This document shows positions 33,701-43,220 of a stretch of 64,000 nt of DNA, piece after piece. Source of the stretch: Selenomonadales bacterium (GTDB lineage: Bacteria; Bacillota; Negativicutes; Sporomusales; UBA7701); assembly GCA_029976065.1 (NCBI GenBank), contig JARKNV010000043.1:62001-126000 (forward strand), written 5' to 3'. The translations under genes and the position numbers were made by a program. Every line of letters begins with the position of its first letter. The first letter of the stretch is position 1. The notes below the pieces were generated by a model. It ran no database searches. It was given only the letters and a program-made list of their open reading frames with translations, and was not told the origin of the DNA.

Positions 33701-34171
33701 CTACAGCCTGTCCCGCCACATTATGACCGCGTCTTCTTTGGTGTCGGTATAGTAGCCCGGCCGGACGCCGCACGCCACAAATCCCAGCTTGCCGTAAAGC
33801 CGCTGGGCGGCGCGGTTGGATGGCCTGACCTCAAGGGTCATACGGGCGGCTCCCAGAGCCTTGGCAAGCGCGCACAGCGAGTCCATGAGCATCGTCCCCA
33901 AACCGCGGCCGCGGAAGGCCGGCAAGAGGGCGACGTTGGTGACGTGGGCCTCGTCGAAGATTATCCACATGCCGCCGTAGCCTACGACCTGGCCGTCAGC
34001 CTCGACCACGAGGTAGCAGGCCAGGTCGTTGTCGTCGATCTCGGCAACGAACGCCGCCCGCGACCAGGGGGTGACGAAGGACACCTGCTCGACCGCCAGC
34101 ACGGCGTCGATATCGGACAGTTCCATAGCGCGGATGTTTACCGCCGGCGGCAACCCTGGCGCTTCTCCCAT
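33701..34171 (-). CDS. rimI: Ribosomal-protein alanine acetyltransferase RimI (GNAT)
   Basis: A 156-residue GNAT enzyme, annotated RimI for its position in the tsa cluster; such enzymes acetylate protein N-termini (S18 in E. coli). Visible are SDIDAVLAVEQVSFVTPWSR at the N-terminus, the beta4 strand with VGYGGMWIIFDEAHVTNVAL, the acetyl-CoA motif A (PAFRGRGLGTMLM) and NRAAQRLYGKLGF. The start codon lies within tsaB (34-base overlap), with GGAGGAATT ahead of it. Specificity is inferred from context. Confidence 0.88.
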   Translation of the reverse strand: MGEAPGLPPAVNIRAMELSDIDAVLAVEQVSFVTPWSRAAFVAEIDDNDLACYLVVEADGQVVGYGGMWIIFDEAHVTNVALLPAFRGRGLGTMLMDSLCALAKALGAARMTLEVRPSNRAAQRLYGKLGFVACGVRPGYYTDTKEDAVIMWRDRL

Positions 34172-34842
34172 AATTCCTCCGCTTCGGATCGTCTTATATA
34201 CAGGGGTTCGAGGGTCATGGCGTCGTGGCTGACCCCGGCGGCGTGCAGCCTGGCACCGAGCAGGGCGACGCTGCCGGCCCGCGGCATGGCGACATGGGGT
34301 TCGGCGACGGCGATGCCGGCCTTACGGAAGGCGTCGGCATACAATTCGGCCGCCTCGCCGAGGACGAGCACCGGCTCGGGCCGTGCGGCCAATTTCGCGG
34401 CGGCGGCTGCATGGTCCATGACGGACGGTGGCAGGACTTCGGCGAGTTCGCCGGCCTGCCAACTGTAGAGGGCAATATAGATGTTGCCCTTCTGGGCATC
34501 CATGGTCGGCGCGAGGAGCGCTCCCGGCACGGGGCAGCCGTAGGCGAGCGCGGCCAGGGTGGGTACGCCTATCAGCGGTATGCCGAGGGCATAAGCCAGC
34601 GCTTTGGCGGTGGCCAGGCCGATCCTGAGGCCGGTGAACGATCCCGGCCCGATGCTGACCGCGATGGCGCCGACGGCTGACTTATCGGCGTCGGCGAGGG
34701 TCAGCAATTGTTCGATGTGCGGCATCAGCCGCTCGGAGTGGGTTTTCCTTGTCTGGAGGGTAAGCTCGGCCAGCAGTCGGCCGGGTGCGGCGAGGGCGAC
34801 GCTGGATACGAGGGTGGCGGTGTCCAGGGCCAGGATCAGCAT
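34138..34842 (-). CDS. tsaB: tRNA threonylcarbamoyladenosine biosynthesis protein TsaB
   Basis: A partner of TsaD in t6A formation; an ASKHA-fold protein without catalysis of its own. The 234-residue product shows ILALDTATLVSSVAL at the N-terminus, the HSERLMPHIEQLL helix at about 39-51 and VSIGPGSFTGLRIGLATAKA at about 68-87, the TsaB signature. The ATG at 34842 lies inside the end of tsaE (7-base overlap); a longer frame upstream is a shadow of tsaE. The gene overlaps rimI downstream. Confidence 0.95.
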   Translation of the reverse strand: MLILALDTATLVSSVALAAPGRLLAELTLQTRKTHSERLMPHIEQLLTLADADKSAVGAIAVSIGPGSFTGLRIGLATAKALAYALGIPLIGVPTLAALAYGCPVPGALLAPTMDAQKGNIYIALYSWQAGELAEVLPPSVMDHAAAAAKLAARPEPVLVLGEAAELYADAFRKAGIAVAEPHVAMPRAGSVALLGARLHAAGVSHDAMTLEPLYIRRSEAEELWEKRQGCRRR

Positions 34843-35303
34843 TTTTCTCTCAGCTCCTCGCACAGCCGGCGATAGCGTTCGCCCGCGGGCGTCAGGCCGA
34901 TGACGCGGTCGGCTTCGCCGGCCCCTGCCGTAAACTCGATGCGGAGATGCTCTTCCGGCATGGCGGCGGGGAATTTGTCGGCCCATTCGACGACCGCGAC
35001 GCCGTCGCCGCCGGCGTAGTCGGCAAAGCCTATGCCGTCGAGCTCCTCCGGTCTGTCCAGCCGGTAGAGGTCGAAATGGTAGAGCGGCAGACGGCCGGTG
35101 TCGTAGATTTGCAGGATCGTGAAGGTGGGGCTGGTGACGTCGTCGGCCGCGCCGAGACCGGCGGCAATGCCCTGGACGAGCAGGGTCTTGCCGGCTCCGA
35201 GGTCGCCGGCCAGACAGAGGACGTCGCCCGCCGCGAGCAATCCCCCGAGGGTGCGTCCAACGGCGAAGGTGGCGGCCGGTTCATGGGTCGTTATTGTCAG
35301 CAT
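34836..35303 (-). CDS. tsaE: tRNA threonylcarbamoyladenosine biosynthesis ATPase TsaE
   Basis: The P-loop ATPase of the t6A complex. The 155-residue protein has the Walker A sequence GDLGAGKTLLVQGIA at about 34-48, SPTFTILQIYD (the switch-like motif) and YHFDLYRLDRPEELDGIGF, followed by VVEWADKFP. It sits between thiL (13 bases away) and tsaB (overlapping) in one transcription unit. Confidence 0.95.
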   Translation of the reverse strand: MLTITTHEPAATFAVGRTLGGLLAAGDVLCLAGDLGAGKTLLVQGIAAGLGAADDVTSPTFTILQIYDTGRLPLYHFDLYRLDRPEELDGIGFADYAGGDGVAVVEWADKFPAAMPEEHLRIEFTAGAGEADRVIGLTPAGERYRRLCEELREKC

Positions 35304-35315
35304 GATATGCTCCCT

Positions 35316-36299
35316 TTAGCGAAAGTGGTTGTAGCCGCGAGGCTCCAGGGGAGTAGCGGCACCGCGGGCGACGAGCATAACCCCGTCCTCGCGGGCGGTC
35401 ACCTCGCCGACGACCGTCAGGCCGCCCTTGAAGGCGATGCGCGCGAATTTATCCGCCGGGATGGTGAAAACGAGTTCGAAATCCTCGCCGCCGTACAGGG
35501 CGTAGTCGATCGGCCGCCGCTTGAGCAGAGCCGAAGCTTTGAGCAGTTGGGGCGAGAGAGGGATGCGGTCGGCGTATATCCTGATACCGACTCCACCGGC
35601 TTTAGCGAGTTCGTGGGCCTCGCTGGCCAGTCCGTCGCTGATGTCGTCGGCGCTGCTGGCACCCCAGCCGGCGAGCCGAAGGCCGGTGTCGACCTCGGGG
35701 CGCGGCGTAAGATGGGCGGTAACAAGCGGCCAGGCGAATTCGTGCTCTTCCCAGCCTGGCGTTTGCAGCAGGTCGAGGCCGCAGGCCGAGTCGCCGAGGG
35801 TGCCGGTGACAACCACGAGGTCCCCCGGGTTGGACCCGGAGCGTGTGAGCAGGCCGGCCGGAGATACTTCACCGGTGACCGCGACGTTGATGACAAGGCC
35901 GGAAGGGCTGGAAACAGTGTCGCCGCCGACGATGTTGACGGCGTATTCGCGGCAGATTTCTTTCATACCGGCGTAAAGGTCGATGACGAATTCGACCGGC
36001 AGGCGCTCCGGCAGGCCGACCGAGACGACGGCGTGGCGGGGCCGGCCGCCCATGGCGGCAATGTCGCTGAGGTTGACGGCGATCGCCTTATAGCCGAGCT
36101 GCCACGGGGTGGTCTTGTCAAGCAGAAAATGAACGCTCTCCACAAGCATATCGGTCGTCAAAAGCTGATACAACCCCGCCTCCGGACGATAGACGGCGGC
36201 GTCGTCGCCGATGCCGACGATTACCCCGTCAGGGTTGGCGAGGGCGCCGTCCTTGATGCGGTCGATGAGGCCGAATTCGCCGAGTTCTCTGAGATGCAT
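35316..36299 (-). CDS. thiL: Thiamine-monophosphate kinase
   Basis: Phosphorylates TMP to TPP, the last step of thiamine pyrophosphate synthesis. The 327-residue product belongs to the PurM/SelD/ThiL ATP-binding fold: GEFGLIDRIKDG at the N-terminus, VGIGDDAAVYRP, TTDMLVESVHFLLD, VNLSDIAAMGGRPRHAVVS, VGGDTVSSPSG and the C-terminal YGGEDFELVF. It starts the thiL-tsaE-tsaB-rimI unit. thiC is on the same strand 3.3 kb away, with its own TPP riboswitch. Confidence 0.95.
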   Translation of the reverse strand: MHLRELGEFGLIDRIKDGALANPDGVIVGIGDDAAVYRPEAGLYQLLTTDMLVESVHFLLDKTTPWQLGYKAIAVNLSDIAAMGGRPRHAVVSVGLPERLPVEFVIDLYAGMKEICREYAVNIVGGDTVSSPSGLVINVAVTGEVSPAGLLTRSGSNPGDLVVVTGTLGDSACGLDLLQTPGWEEHEFAWPLVTAHLTPRPEVDTGLRLAGWGASSADDISDGLASEAHELAKAGGVGIRIYADRIPLSPQLLKASALLKRRPIDYALYGGEDFELVFTIPADKFARIAFKGGLTVVGEVTAREDGVMLVARGAATPLEPRGYNHFR

Positions 36300-36452
36300 G
36301 CAATCACCGTCTCATATTTATCCGCGTTTGGTGCATAATACCATTTCTCCCGTCTAGTATACCACGCCGGCAAAAAAAGTTGTACCAGGCGGAGGATTAT
36401 GCCGGCCCGCTGTTTAACACTTGTTATAATATTGCATTGGAGGGGGCCGACG

Positions 36453-38012
36453 ATGCAGCTGCTCCGCCTGCGCATCCCCAACATCGACCGGGTCGGACTG
36501 GTGCTGGATATTTCCCAGGTGCTCGCCGCCCGCCGCTTCAATATCCTGACGATGGAAGTGGAGCCCAACACCGTATACCTGGAAACCGAAACGACCGTGC
36601 CGGCTGATAAGGATTCCATCCTCGCCGCCCTGCGGTCGATTCCCCAGGTAATCGACGCCGTCGAGATCGATCTGATGCCCCACCAGGAAAAGGCTGAGCA
36701 GATCAAGGCAGTGCTTGCCTCGGTGGGCGAGGGCATCGTCGCCATCAACCACCGCGGCGAGGTCACCCATTATAACCCGGCGGCGGAAAAGATCGTTCGC
36801 CTCCCCTATCAGGAGGTCATCGGCCGCCCCCTGGCGGAGATTTCTCCCGCTCTGCCCTTGCTCGACACGCTGCGGACGGGCGCTGTCTACAACAACCGCG
36901 AGATCGTCCTGGAGAGAACCCGAAGCCACTATCTCGCCAGCGGCCGGCCCATTCTGGGGGCGCGGGGGCGAATAATCGGCGCGGTGGCCGTGCTCAAGGA
37001 TATCAGCGATGTTCGGGAGCTCGTTTATACCGTCACCGGACAGATGACTTTCACCTTTGATGAGATACTATATACCAGCGCGGCAATGCGCCAGGTGGTG
37101 GCGATGGCCAAAACGATCGCCCGCGGCGATTCGACCGTGCTTATCCGCGGTGAAACGGGCACCGGCAAGGAACTGTTCGCCCGCGCCATCCACGCCGCAT
37201 CCCCGCGGGCCGACAAGGTGTTCGTCCCCCTCAACTGCGCCGCCGTCCCCGACACGCTGCTGGAAAGCGAGCTGTTCGGCTACGAGGAGGGATCCTTCAC
37301 CGGCGCCGTCAAGGGCGGCAAGCAGGGCCTGTTCGAGTTCGCCAACACCGGCACCCTCTTCCTCGACGAGATCGGCGAACTGTCCTCCCACCTCCAGGCC
37401 AAGCTGCTCAGGGTGCTGCAGGACGGCAAGGTGCGCCGCCTCGGCGGCACGCGGGAAAATACCGTGAATGTGAGGATACTGGCGGCGACAAACCGCCATC
37501 TCGAGGATATGATCGCCAAGGGCGCCTTCCGCGAGGACCTTTATTACCGGCTCAACGTCATCCCCCTCTTCCTGCCGCCCCTGCGGGAAAGGAGCGAAGA
37601 TATCCCCCTGCTTGTCGATTATTTCCTGAAAAGGTTCGCCGCCAAGTTGCAAAAGCCGGTCGACGCCATCAGCGAGACGGCTCTCGCCAAGCTGACCGCC
37701 TACCACTGGCCCGGTAACATCCGGGAGCTGGAAAATGTGATCGAACGGGCGGTCAATATCGTCGGCGATAAGATTATCCTCACCGGCCATATCGTCCTTG
37801 ACCACGGGCAGACGCCCCTGCCGCGGGGCGTCGCCGCGCCCGAACGGGCGTTGGCGGAAACGTTGAACGAGGTGGAGCGGGATGTGCTGCTGCAGGCGAT
37901 GAAACGCCACCGGACCTCCCGGCAGATCGGCGCCGCCCTCGGCCTCTCCCACACCGCCGTTCTCAAAAAACTGCGCAAGCACGGCCTGACGATAGCGAAT
38001 AAAGAACGATAG
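36453..38012 (+). CDS. TyrR-like sigma-54 enhancer-binding regulator (ACT-PAS-AAA-HTH)
   Basis: A 519-residue regulator. The N-terminal ACT domain (about 1-75; [19 protein letters not shown]) is an amino-acid sensor. A PAS domain follows (about 80-190; [20 protein letters not shown]). The AAA domain has Walker [16 protein letters not shown], the sigma-54 contact loop as GSFTGA (GAFTGA family), and Walker [14 protein letters not shown]-terminal Fis-type HTH follows ([21 protein letters not shown]). The ATG at 36453 follows GGAGG by 9 bases, with an extended -10 box (TGtTATAAT) upstream. It probably responds to an aromatic or other amino acid; alr follows by 11 bases. Confidence 0.9.
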   Translation: MQLLRLRIPNIDRVGLVLDISQVLAARRFNILTMEVEPNTVYLETETTVPADKDSILAALRSIPQVIDAVEIDLMPHQEKAEQIKAVLASVGEGIVAINHRGEVTHYNPAAEKIVRLPYQEVIGRPLAEISPALPLLDTLRTGAVYNNREIVLERTRSHYLASGRPILGARGRIIGAVAVLKDISDVRELVYTVTGQMTFTFDEILYTSAAMRQVVAMAKTIARGDSTVLIRGETGTGKELFARAIHAASPRADKVFVPLNCAAVPDTLLESELFGYEEGSFTGAVKGGKQGLFEFANTGTLFLDEIGELSSHLQAKLLRVLQDGKVRRLGGTRENTVNVRILAATNRHLEDMIAKGAFREDLYYRLNVIPLFLPPLRERSEDIPLLVDYFLKRFAAKLQKPVDAISETALAKLTAYHWPGNIRELENVIERAVNIVGDKIILTGHIVLDHGQTPLPRGVAAPERALAETLNEVERDVLLQAMKRHRTSRQIGAALGLSHTAVLKKLRKHGLTIANKER

Positions 38013-38023
38013 AAGGGGTTTGC

Positions 38024-39136
38024 ATGCGACCAACCTACGCTGAGATCGATTTGGCGGCCATCCGCCACAACATCCGCCAGATCCGCGACATGGTCGGCCC
38101 GGCGGTCAAGCTGATAGCCGTCGTGAAGGCCAACGCGTACGGCCACGGCGCCGTCAAGGTGAGCCGGGCGGCCCTGGAAGCGGGCGCCGACTGCCTGGCG
38201 GTGGCCATCCCGGAGGAAGGCGCCGAACTGAGGGGCGCCGGCCTGGCGGTGCCGATCTTTATCCTCGGCCTCACCCCCCCGGATCAGGCGAAACTGGTCG
38301 TCGATTACCACCTGACCGCGACGGTCGCCACCATGGACTGCATCAGGGCCCTTTCCCACGCGGCCCGCGACAGCGGCCGCCGCTGCCGCATCATGCTGAA
38401 GGCGGATACCGGCATGGGTCGCATCGGCATTGCTCCGGTGCAGCTCGAGGAATTTCGCCAGTACATCCAGGCCAGCCCCGGCGTGGAGCTTGTCGGCCTT
38501 TTCACTCACCTGGCGACCGCCGACGCCGCCGACAAGGCTTACGCCGACAAACAGCTCGCCGTCTTCCGGACCGCGGTCGACCGTCTGGCCGCCAAGACCA
38601 ATCTGACTTATATTTCGGCCGCCAACAGCGCGACAACCATCGATCTGCCGCACGGCCGCTTCAACACCGTCCGGCCCGGCATCATCATCTACGGTCTGCC
38701 GCCTTCGCACGAAATGCACAAAAGCCTCGATCTTCGCCCTGCTATGCAGCTCAAGACCCGCATAGCTTATATCAAGGAGGTTTCCGCCGGTACCCCGGTG
38801 AGCTACGGCTGCACGTACACGACTCCCGGCCCGACTTTTCTCGCCACCCTGCCGGTCGGCTACGCCGACGGCTACAGCCGCCACCTGTCGAACAGGGCGG
38901 CGGTGCTGATCGGCGAAAAACGCCGCCCTGTAGTCGGCCGGGTGTGCATGGACCAGATCGTCGTGGACCTGGGCGCAGATGCCGATGCGGCCATCGGCGA
39001 CGAGGCGGTGCTCGTCGGCCGCCAGGGCAAGGAGGAAATCACCCTGACCGAGTTGGCCGACCTCGCCGGTACGATCAATTACGAGCTGGCCTGCGCGGTC
39101 AGTCCCCGCGTCCCCAGGTTATACTTCAACGAATGA
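38024..39136 (+). CDS. alr: Alanine racemase
   Basis: PLP enzyme that interconverts L- and D-alanine for peptidoglycan. The 370-residue product has the cofactor Lys35 in VVKANAYGHGAVKV, the GMGRIGI turn, the catalytic Tyr in VSYGCTYTT at about 262 and VCMDQIVVDLG. It follows the TyrR-like regulator by 11 bases, so both are on one transcript. In spore formers alr can also influence germination by alanine, but this cannot be read here. Confidence 0.95.
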   Translation: MRPTYAEIDLAAIRHNIRQIRDMVGPAVKLIAVVKANAYGHGAVKVSRAALEAGADCLAVAIPEEGAELRGAGLAVPIFILGLTPPDQAKLVVDYHLTATVATMDCIRALSHAARDSGRRCRIMLKADTGMGRIGIAPVQLEEFRQYIQASPGVELVGLFTHLATADAADKAYADKQLAVFRTAVDRLAAKTNLTYISAANSATTIDLPHGRFNTVRPGIIIYGLPPSHEMHKSLDLRPAMQLKTRIAYIKEVSAGTPVSYGCTYTTPGPTFLATLPVGYADGYSRHLSNRAAVLIGEKRRPVVGRVCMDQIVVDLGADADAAIGDEAVLVGRQGKEEITLTELADLAGTINYELACAVSPRVPRLYFNE

Positions 39137-39155
39137 GCGATCTGAGGAGGATGGC

Positions 39156-39535
39156 ATGAACTGGTATCTCAGCTATAACGGCGAACGCCTCGGTCCGCTG
39201 AGCGACGCCCAGGCGCGGGAACACGCCCGGGCCAACCCCGCCGGCCTGGCCTGGCGGGAAGGCTTCACGGAATGGGTGCCGATCGCCAGGCTGGCGGAGC
39301 TGACCGATGCCGGGCGGGAGACGAGCATCCCCGTGCCGCCGCCGGCCTTGCCTGGCAGTGCGGATGAGATCGACTACAAGATTTCGGCACCGAAATGCAG
39401 TTCGTCGAACTCGAGCTCGATCCCGGCGAAAGTGCGGTGGCGGAGGGCAGCATGCTCGGCCGGGCAGTGCTCGGCGGAACGCTGCTGGGCGGCCTGGGGT
39501 CCATTCTCGGCGACAGCAACGAGGACGACGGCTGA
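39156..39535 (+). pseudogene. Decayed GYF_2 / AIM24 (TIGR00266-like) gene
   Basis: Residues 1-70 form a GYF_2 domain (WYLSYNGERLGPLSDAQARE, WREGFTEWVPIARL). At about 39382 the frame slips: with one extra base after AAGATTT the sequence continues as KIFGTEMQFVELELDPGESA, the start of an AIM24/TIGR00266 domain. Within a few residues it then jumps to a Gly-rich ending (VLGGTLLGGLGSILGDSNED) and stops at 39535. A one-base deletion plus loss of most of the AIM24 domain makes it a pseudogene. An RBS GAGGAGG precedes the ATG. Confidence 0.65.
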
Positions 39536-39556
39536 TTATCTGTTTTTGATAAGAAA

Positions 39557-39582
39557 GATCGCCCCGCAATTGCGGGGCGATC
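39557..39582. terminator. Bidirectional terminator between the GYF relic and thiC
   Basis: A perfect inverted repeat (GATCGCCCCGC and its complement, 39557-39582) is followed by TTATTATTT on the plus strand and by TTTCTTATC on the minus strand, between convergent genes. Confidence 0.8.
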
Positions 39583-39589
39583 TTATTAT

Positions 39590-40891
39590 TTAGCACTTTT
39601 CCACTGGTTTGCCGAGATACTCGCTGACGATTTTCATCGCGCAGTAGTTGCCGCACATGGAGCAGGCTTCGGCGCCGCCAGGGTTGCGCTCCTTGCGGTA
39701 GCGGCCGGCTTTGACGGGGTCGATGGCGAGTTCGATCTGTTTTTCCCAGTCGAGGGCCTTGCGGGCCTTGGCCATGGACAAGTCCCAGTCCCACGCGCCG
39801 CGGACGCCTTTGACGAGGTCGGCGGCGTGACCGGCGATGCGGGAGGCGATGACGCCCTCGCGCACGTCGTCGATGGTGGGCAGACCGAGATGCTCGGCCG
39901 GAGTAACGTAGCAGAGGAAGTCGGCACCGGCGGCGGCGGCCAGTGTCCCGCCGATGGCGGCGGTGATGTGGTCGTAGCCCGGAGCCACGTCGGTGACGAG
40001 CGGACCGAGAACATAGAAGGGCGCGCCTTTGCAGATCTGTTTCTGGAGTTTTACGTTGGCTTCGATCTGGTTGTAGGGGACGTGGCCGGGGCCTTCGACC
40101 AAAACCTGTACGCCTTTGGCCCACGCCCGGTCGACGAGTTCGCCGAGGGTAAGCAGTTCCTCGACCTGGGCCCGGTCGGTGGCATCGGCGAGACAACCAG
40201 GCCGGAGGCCGTCGCCGAGGCTGATGGTGACATCGTAGGCGGCGCAAATATCCATGAGTTCGTCGTAACGCTCGTAGAGAGGGTTCTCTTTGTCGTTGTG
40301 GAGCATCCAGCCGGTGATGAAGGACCCGCCGCGGCTGACGATGTCGGTGACCCGGCCCTGCTGGCGGAGCTTGGCGATGCTGGCCTGGGTTATGCCGCAG
40401 TGGATAGTCATGAAGTCGGCGCCGTCTTTGGCGTGTTTTTCGATGGTGCGGAAGATGTCGTCGCCGGTCATGGCGACAATGGCACCCTTGTTCTTGATGG
40501 CTTCGACGGTGGCCTGGTAGATAGGCACGGTGCCGACCGGGATGGTGGAGTGCTTGATGATTTCGCGGCGGGAGTAGTCGATATTGTCGCCGGTGCTGAG
40601 GTCCATTACGGCGTCGGCGCCAGCGTCGATGGCGGCCTGGAGCTTGGCGAGCTCGGGCTTGACGTCGGGAAAGGCGCTCGAAGTGCCGATGTTGGCGTTG
40701 ACCTTGGTTTTGAGGCCGAGGCCGAAGCCGCGGGGCTTGAGGCTGGTGTGGTTGATGTTGGCGCAGATGGTGACCGTGCCGGTAGCGACCCGTTCACGGA
40801 TCGTTTCCGGCGCGAGGCCCTCTTCGGCGGCCACCGCGGCCATGGCCGGGGTAATCTGCCCGCTGCGGGCGAGTTTCAACTGGGTTGTCAT
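39590..40891 (-). CDS. thiC: Phosphomethylpyrimidine synthase
   Basis: Radical-SAM rearrangement of AIR to HMP phosphate, the pyrimidine half of thiamine; it draws its substrate from the purine pathway. The 433-residue form (short, clostridial/archaeal type) has [54 protein letters not shown] and the C-terminal cluster-binding [12 protein letters not shown] (C-x2-C-x3-C). It is preceded by a TPP riboswitch with terminator, so it is shut off by its end product. Confidence 0.96.
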   Translation of the reverse strand: MTTQLKLARSGQITPAMAAVAAEEGLAPETIRERVATGTVTICANINHTSLKPRGFGLGLKTKVNANIGTSSAFPDVKPELAKLQAAIDAGADAVMDLSTGDNIDYSRREIIKHSTIPVGTVPIYQATVEAIKNKGAIVAMTGDDIFRTIEKHAKDGADFMTIHCGITQASIAKLRQQGRVTDIVSRGGSFITGWMLHNDKENPLYERYDELMDICAAYDVTISLGDGLRPGCLADATDRAQVEELLTLGELVDRAWAKGVQVLVEGPGHVPYNQIEANVKLQKQICKGAPFYVLGPLVTDVAPGYDHITAAIGGTLAAAAGADFLCYVTPAEHLGLPTIDDVREGVIASRIAGHAADLVKGVRGAWDWDLSMAKARKALDWEKQIELAIDPVKAGRYRKERNPGGAEACSMCGNYCAMKIVSEYLGKPVEKC

Positions 40892-40908
40892 TGGCAGTCC
40901 TCCTCATG

Positions 40909-40947
40909 AAAAATCAAACAGCCATCCAACGAACGGTTAGATGGCTG
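40909..40947 (-). terminator. TPP riboswitch terminator
   Basis: Minus strand CAGCCATCTAAC (40947-40936), a 5-base loop and GTTGGATGGCTG (40930-40919), followed by TTTGATTTTT. It ends just before the thiC RBS and is the off-state platform of the riboswitch. Confidence 0.85.
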
Positions 40948-40968
40948 CCAGTTGCCTGGTAAAACCCA

Positions 40969-41046
40969 CTTCCCTACGCTGGTATTAACCAGAAATCAGG
41001 TTCCAAGGGTCGGCTTGCGCCTCTCAGCATTACGCTCCCCTAGTGG
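40969..41046 (-). ncRNA. TPP riboswitch (THI element) aptamer
   Basis: The minus strand has the conserved blocks in order: CTAGGGGAGC, CTGAGAGG, GACCCTTGGAACCTGAT, CTGGTTAATACCAGCGTAGGGAAG. The terminator hairpin follows at once. It controls thiC. Confidence 0.96.
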
Positions 41047-41068
41047 TTCGGTATTCGGTTGCAGTCTT

Positions 41069-41097
41069 ATTTTACCAGATTGCTCCGGAGCTCACAA
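41069..41097 (-). promoter_or_regulatory. Promoter of the TPP riboswitch-thiC unit
   Basis: Minus strand TTGTGA (41097-41092), 17 bases and TAAAAT (41074-41069). The -35 box overlaps the end of the GerMN gene. Confidence 0.6.
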
Positions 41098-41658
41098 GGA
41101 TTTTTTTATGATATTTTCCGACCTGCTCAGCGGTTCGCTGGTGTCGAGGTGCCCGTAAAGGGTGCCGATCTTTTTGCCTTCGACCGTGATCTGGACTTTG
41201 TAAATGTCGGCAAATTCGGTAACTGTGTTTACGATGGCGCCTACGACGAGGATCTCGCCGGTTGAACCGCCGCGCCCGTTTTTGATGAGCTTGTCGTTGA
41301 AATCGACATAGGCGATATGGTCTTTGACGGTTATTCCTTTGAGCTTGGTGCCTTCAGGCAGGGTCCGCACGAGGTCGGCGTTCTTTGGGGCAAGCAGCAA
41401 CTGCTCGACGGCCGCCTGGGCGGGGTGGTCGGTTTTTGGAACGGTGCGGATTTCGGGCACCAGGAAAGAAGCGTCTTTGGTAGCGTAGTAAACGGTGACG
41501 ACCATCGTTTCGGTTGATGCTTGGGACGACTGCTTATCCTGCTGCTGGGCAGGGGTGGCGGGCGGACCGGTCACGGTCTGGCCGGGTTCGCAACCTGCCG
41601 CTAACAGCGCGATCAGCAGTACGACTAAGAAGGCGAGATATTTGCTGCGTACGGGCAT
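41092..41658 (-). CDS. GerMN domain lipoprotein (GerM-like)
   Basis: A 188-residue lipoprotein with a signal ending in LLAAGCEP (lipidated Cys near 23), a Gln/Ser-rich linker and one GerMN domain at about 55-170 (VTVYYATKDASFLVPEIRTV, LPEGTKLKGITVKDHIAYVD). In Bacillus GerM works at the spore envelope during sporulation and germination. The start overlaps the amidase stop (GTGATG); the ATG at 41658 lies 7 bases after GGGGGGTG. Pairing with a cell-wall amidase suggests a role in envelope remodelling. Confidence 0.85.
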   Translation of the reverse strand: MPVRSKYLAFLVVLLIALLAAGCEPGQTVTGPPATPAQQQDKQSSQASTETMVVTVYYATKDASFLVPEIRTVPKTDHPAQAAVEQLLLAPKNADLVRTLPEGTKLKGITVKDHIAYVDFNDKLIKNGRGGSTGEILVVGAIVNTVTEFADIYKVQITVEGKKIGTLYGHLDTSEPLSRSENIIKKSL

Positions 41659-42806
41659 CACTGTTCACCCCCCTTGCCGGAAGCCTGGGCAAAAAAGCGC
41701 TGCATTCCCTGAACAATGCCTTCGGCCATTTTTTGCTGGAACTGGGGATTGGCCAGCAACTTTTCCTCGGCCGGATTGGAAAGGAAGGCGAGCTCGACGA
41801 GCGCCGCGGGCATGATGGCGCGTTTGATGACATAGAAGTTCGCCGGCAGGGAGCCTTTGTCCTTCAGGCCGGCGGCCTGGACCATGCCTGCCTGGAGATT
41901 CCGGGCGAGCATCGAATCGTAGCGGGTCTTCTGATAGTAGTATGTAGTGGTGCCGTCCGCGTCGCGGTTCTGGGCGGCATTGGAGTGGATGCTTACGAAT
42001 ATGTCGGCTTTTTTGACGTTGGCGATGGTGGCCCGCGCCTTGAGTTCGTCGACAGCCGAGGAATTGGGTCCGAAAACGTCGCGGTCATCCTGGCGGGTCA
42101 TGATGACTTTTGCGCCGGCTTTTTCCAGAACTGCTTTCACCCGGAGAGAAACGGCGAGGTTGACGCTTTTCTCCTGCAAGCCCGACAGGCCGATAGCACC
42201 GGGATCGGTGCCGCCGTGGCCGGGGTCGATGGCAATAAGCTTGTCCTTTAGGCCTGGGGTGAAGTTGAAATTAGCCAGAGGCAGGGGCTGGTTGATATCG
42301 ATAACTACGCGGAACGGTTTCTTGTTGGGGGGATCCTGCGGCAGGGTGAATACCCGGTATTCGCCTTCGTCGGGCAACAGCGGCAGTTCGACGTTGATGA
42401 CGGTGTTGAGGCCGTCTTCGGATTTCATGCTGATGCTATCGGCGATCCGACCGTCGAGATCAATGTCGGTCTCGGTGGTACCGGGAACGGCACCTTTGAC
42501 GTTAACGACGAGACGCGGCGTCGAAGTGGCGGACGGTGTGCCGCTGACGGTGACCGGCCCGGTGGTGTCGATGACAAGGCGAAGCCTCCCGGCGCCGGTG
42601 ACGGCGTCGATGTGGTTGGCCCAACGAATCTTGGTAAGCTGTTCACCGCCCGGCCGGATCGAGGCTCCCGCGGTTTTGCCGACGACGGCCAGCAGCCTGC
42701 TGCCAGGCTGGTTAGCCTGGGGAGACGGAGCCTTGGCCGCGTAAGCGACCGAGGAAATGGCCAGAATGGCGATAACTAACGCGAAACTAAGGACGCGGCG
42801 CAACAC
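41658..42806 (-). CDS. N-acetylmuramoyl-L-alanine amidase with AMIN domain
   Basis: A 382-residue exported hydrolase. It has a signal peptide (about 1-23), an AMIN domain for wall localisation (about 60-165; LRLVIDTTGPVTV) and a zinc-dependent Amidase_3 domain from about 190. The metal ligands are IAIDPGHGGTDPGAIG (His), EKSVNLAVSLRVK (Glu) and FVSIHSNAA (His), and the catalytic Glu lies in VELAFLSNPAEEKLL. It starts at GTG (or the adjacent TTG) after GGGAGG and is coupled to the GerMN gene. Confidence 0.92.
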   Translation of the reverse strand: MLRRVLSFALVIAILAISSVAYAAKAPSPQANQPGSRLLAVVGKTAGASIRPGGEQLTKIRWANHIDAVTGAGRLRLVIDTTGPVTVSGTPSATSTPRLVVNVKGAVPGTTETDIDLDGRIADSISMKSEDGLNTVINVELPLLPDEGEYRVFTLPQDPPNKKPFRVVIDINQPLPLANFNFTPGLKDKLIAIDPGHGGTDPGAIGLSGLQEKSVNLAVSLRVKAVLEKAGAKVIMTRQDDRDVFGPNSSAVDELKARATIANVKKADIFVSIHSNAAQNRDADGTTTYYYQKTRYDSMLARNLQAGMVQAAGLKDKGSLPANFYVIKRAIMPAALVELAFLSNPAEEKLLANPQFQQKMAEGIVQGMQRFFAQASGKGGEQ

Positions 42807-42936
42807 AACACCTCCCTATTGCGACGTGTTATGTTACAATTCGACTTCTGTAACCAAATTCCTGCCAGTTTCGGTCTCTATTTTTTATGTTACGCTAACA
42901 GTACCTGTGCAAACACGTTATTTAAATTAAAACAGG

Positions 42937-42968
42937 AAAAAACAAGGAGGAATCGCTCCTTGTTTTTT
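42937..42968. terminator. Terminator after the DUF3006 gene
   Basis: AAAACAAGGAG and CTCCTTGTTTT with a 6-base loop, flanked by A-rich and T-rich runs. It serves the minus-strand unit ending at 42992. Confidence 0.75.
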
Positions 42969-42991
42969 ATATGTGACTGTAGCAACGGCCG

Positions 42992-43219
42992 CTATTTGTT
43001 GCGGTCGGCGTTCAGAAGCTGGCGCAGCAGCTCCTCTGCCTCCGCCCTGGCGGCGCGGGTCGCCTCGGCGTCGATGCTGAAACCCAGCCACAGGATATCG
43101 CCCTCACCGGCTTCCGCCGGCAGGAAGGCCCGCGGCCAGGCAACGCTGCGTTCGGCGTCGCCCACGAGTAGGACGGCTTTGTCGCCTTCGAATCTGTCGA
43201 GCACTGCCCGGACGCGCAT
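42992..43219 (-). CDS. DUF3006 family protein
   Basis: A 75-residue protein with an N-terminal beta-rich part (VRAVLDRFEGDKAVLLVGD, then WPRAFLPAEAGEGDILWLGF) typical of DUF3006 and a charged C-terminal helix. The function is not known. It starts 1 base after the stop of the metallo-beta-lactamase gene with RBS AAGGAGAG, a pairing often seen in Firmicutes, so the two probably work together. Confidence 0.8.
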   Translation of the reverse strand: MRVRAVLDRFEGDKAVLLVGDAERSVAWPRAFLPAEAGEGDILWLGFSIDAEATRAARAEAEELLRQLLNADRNK

Positions 43220-43220
43220 G

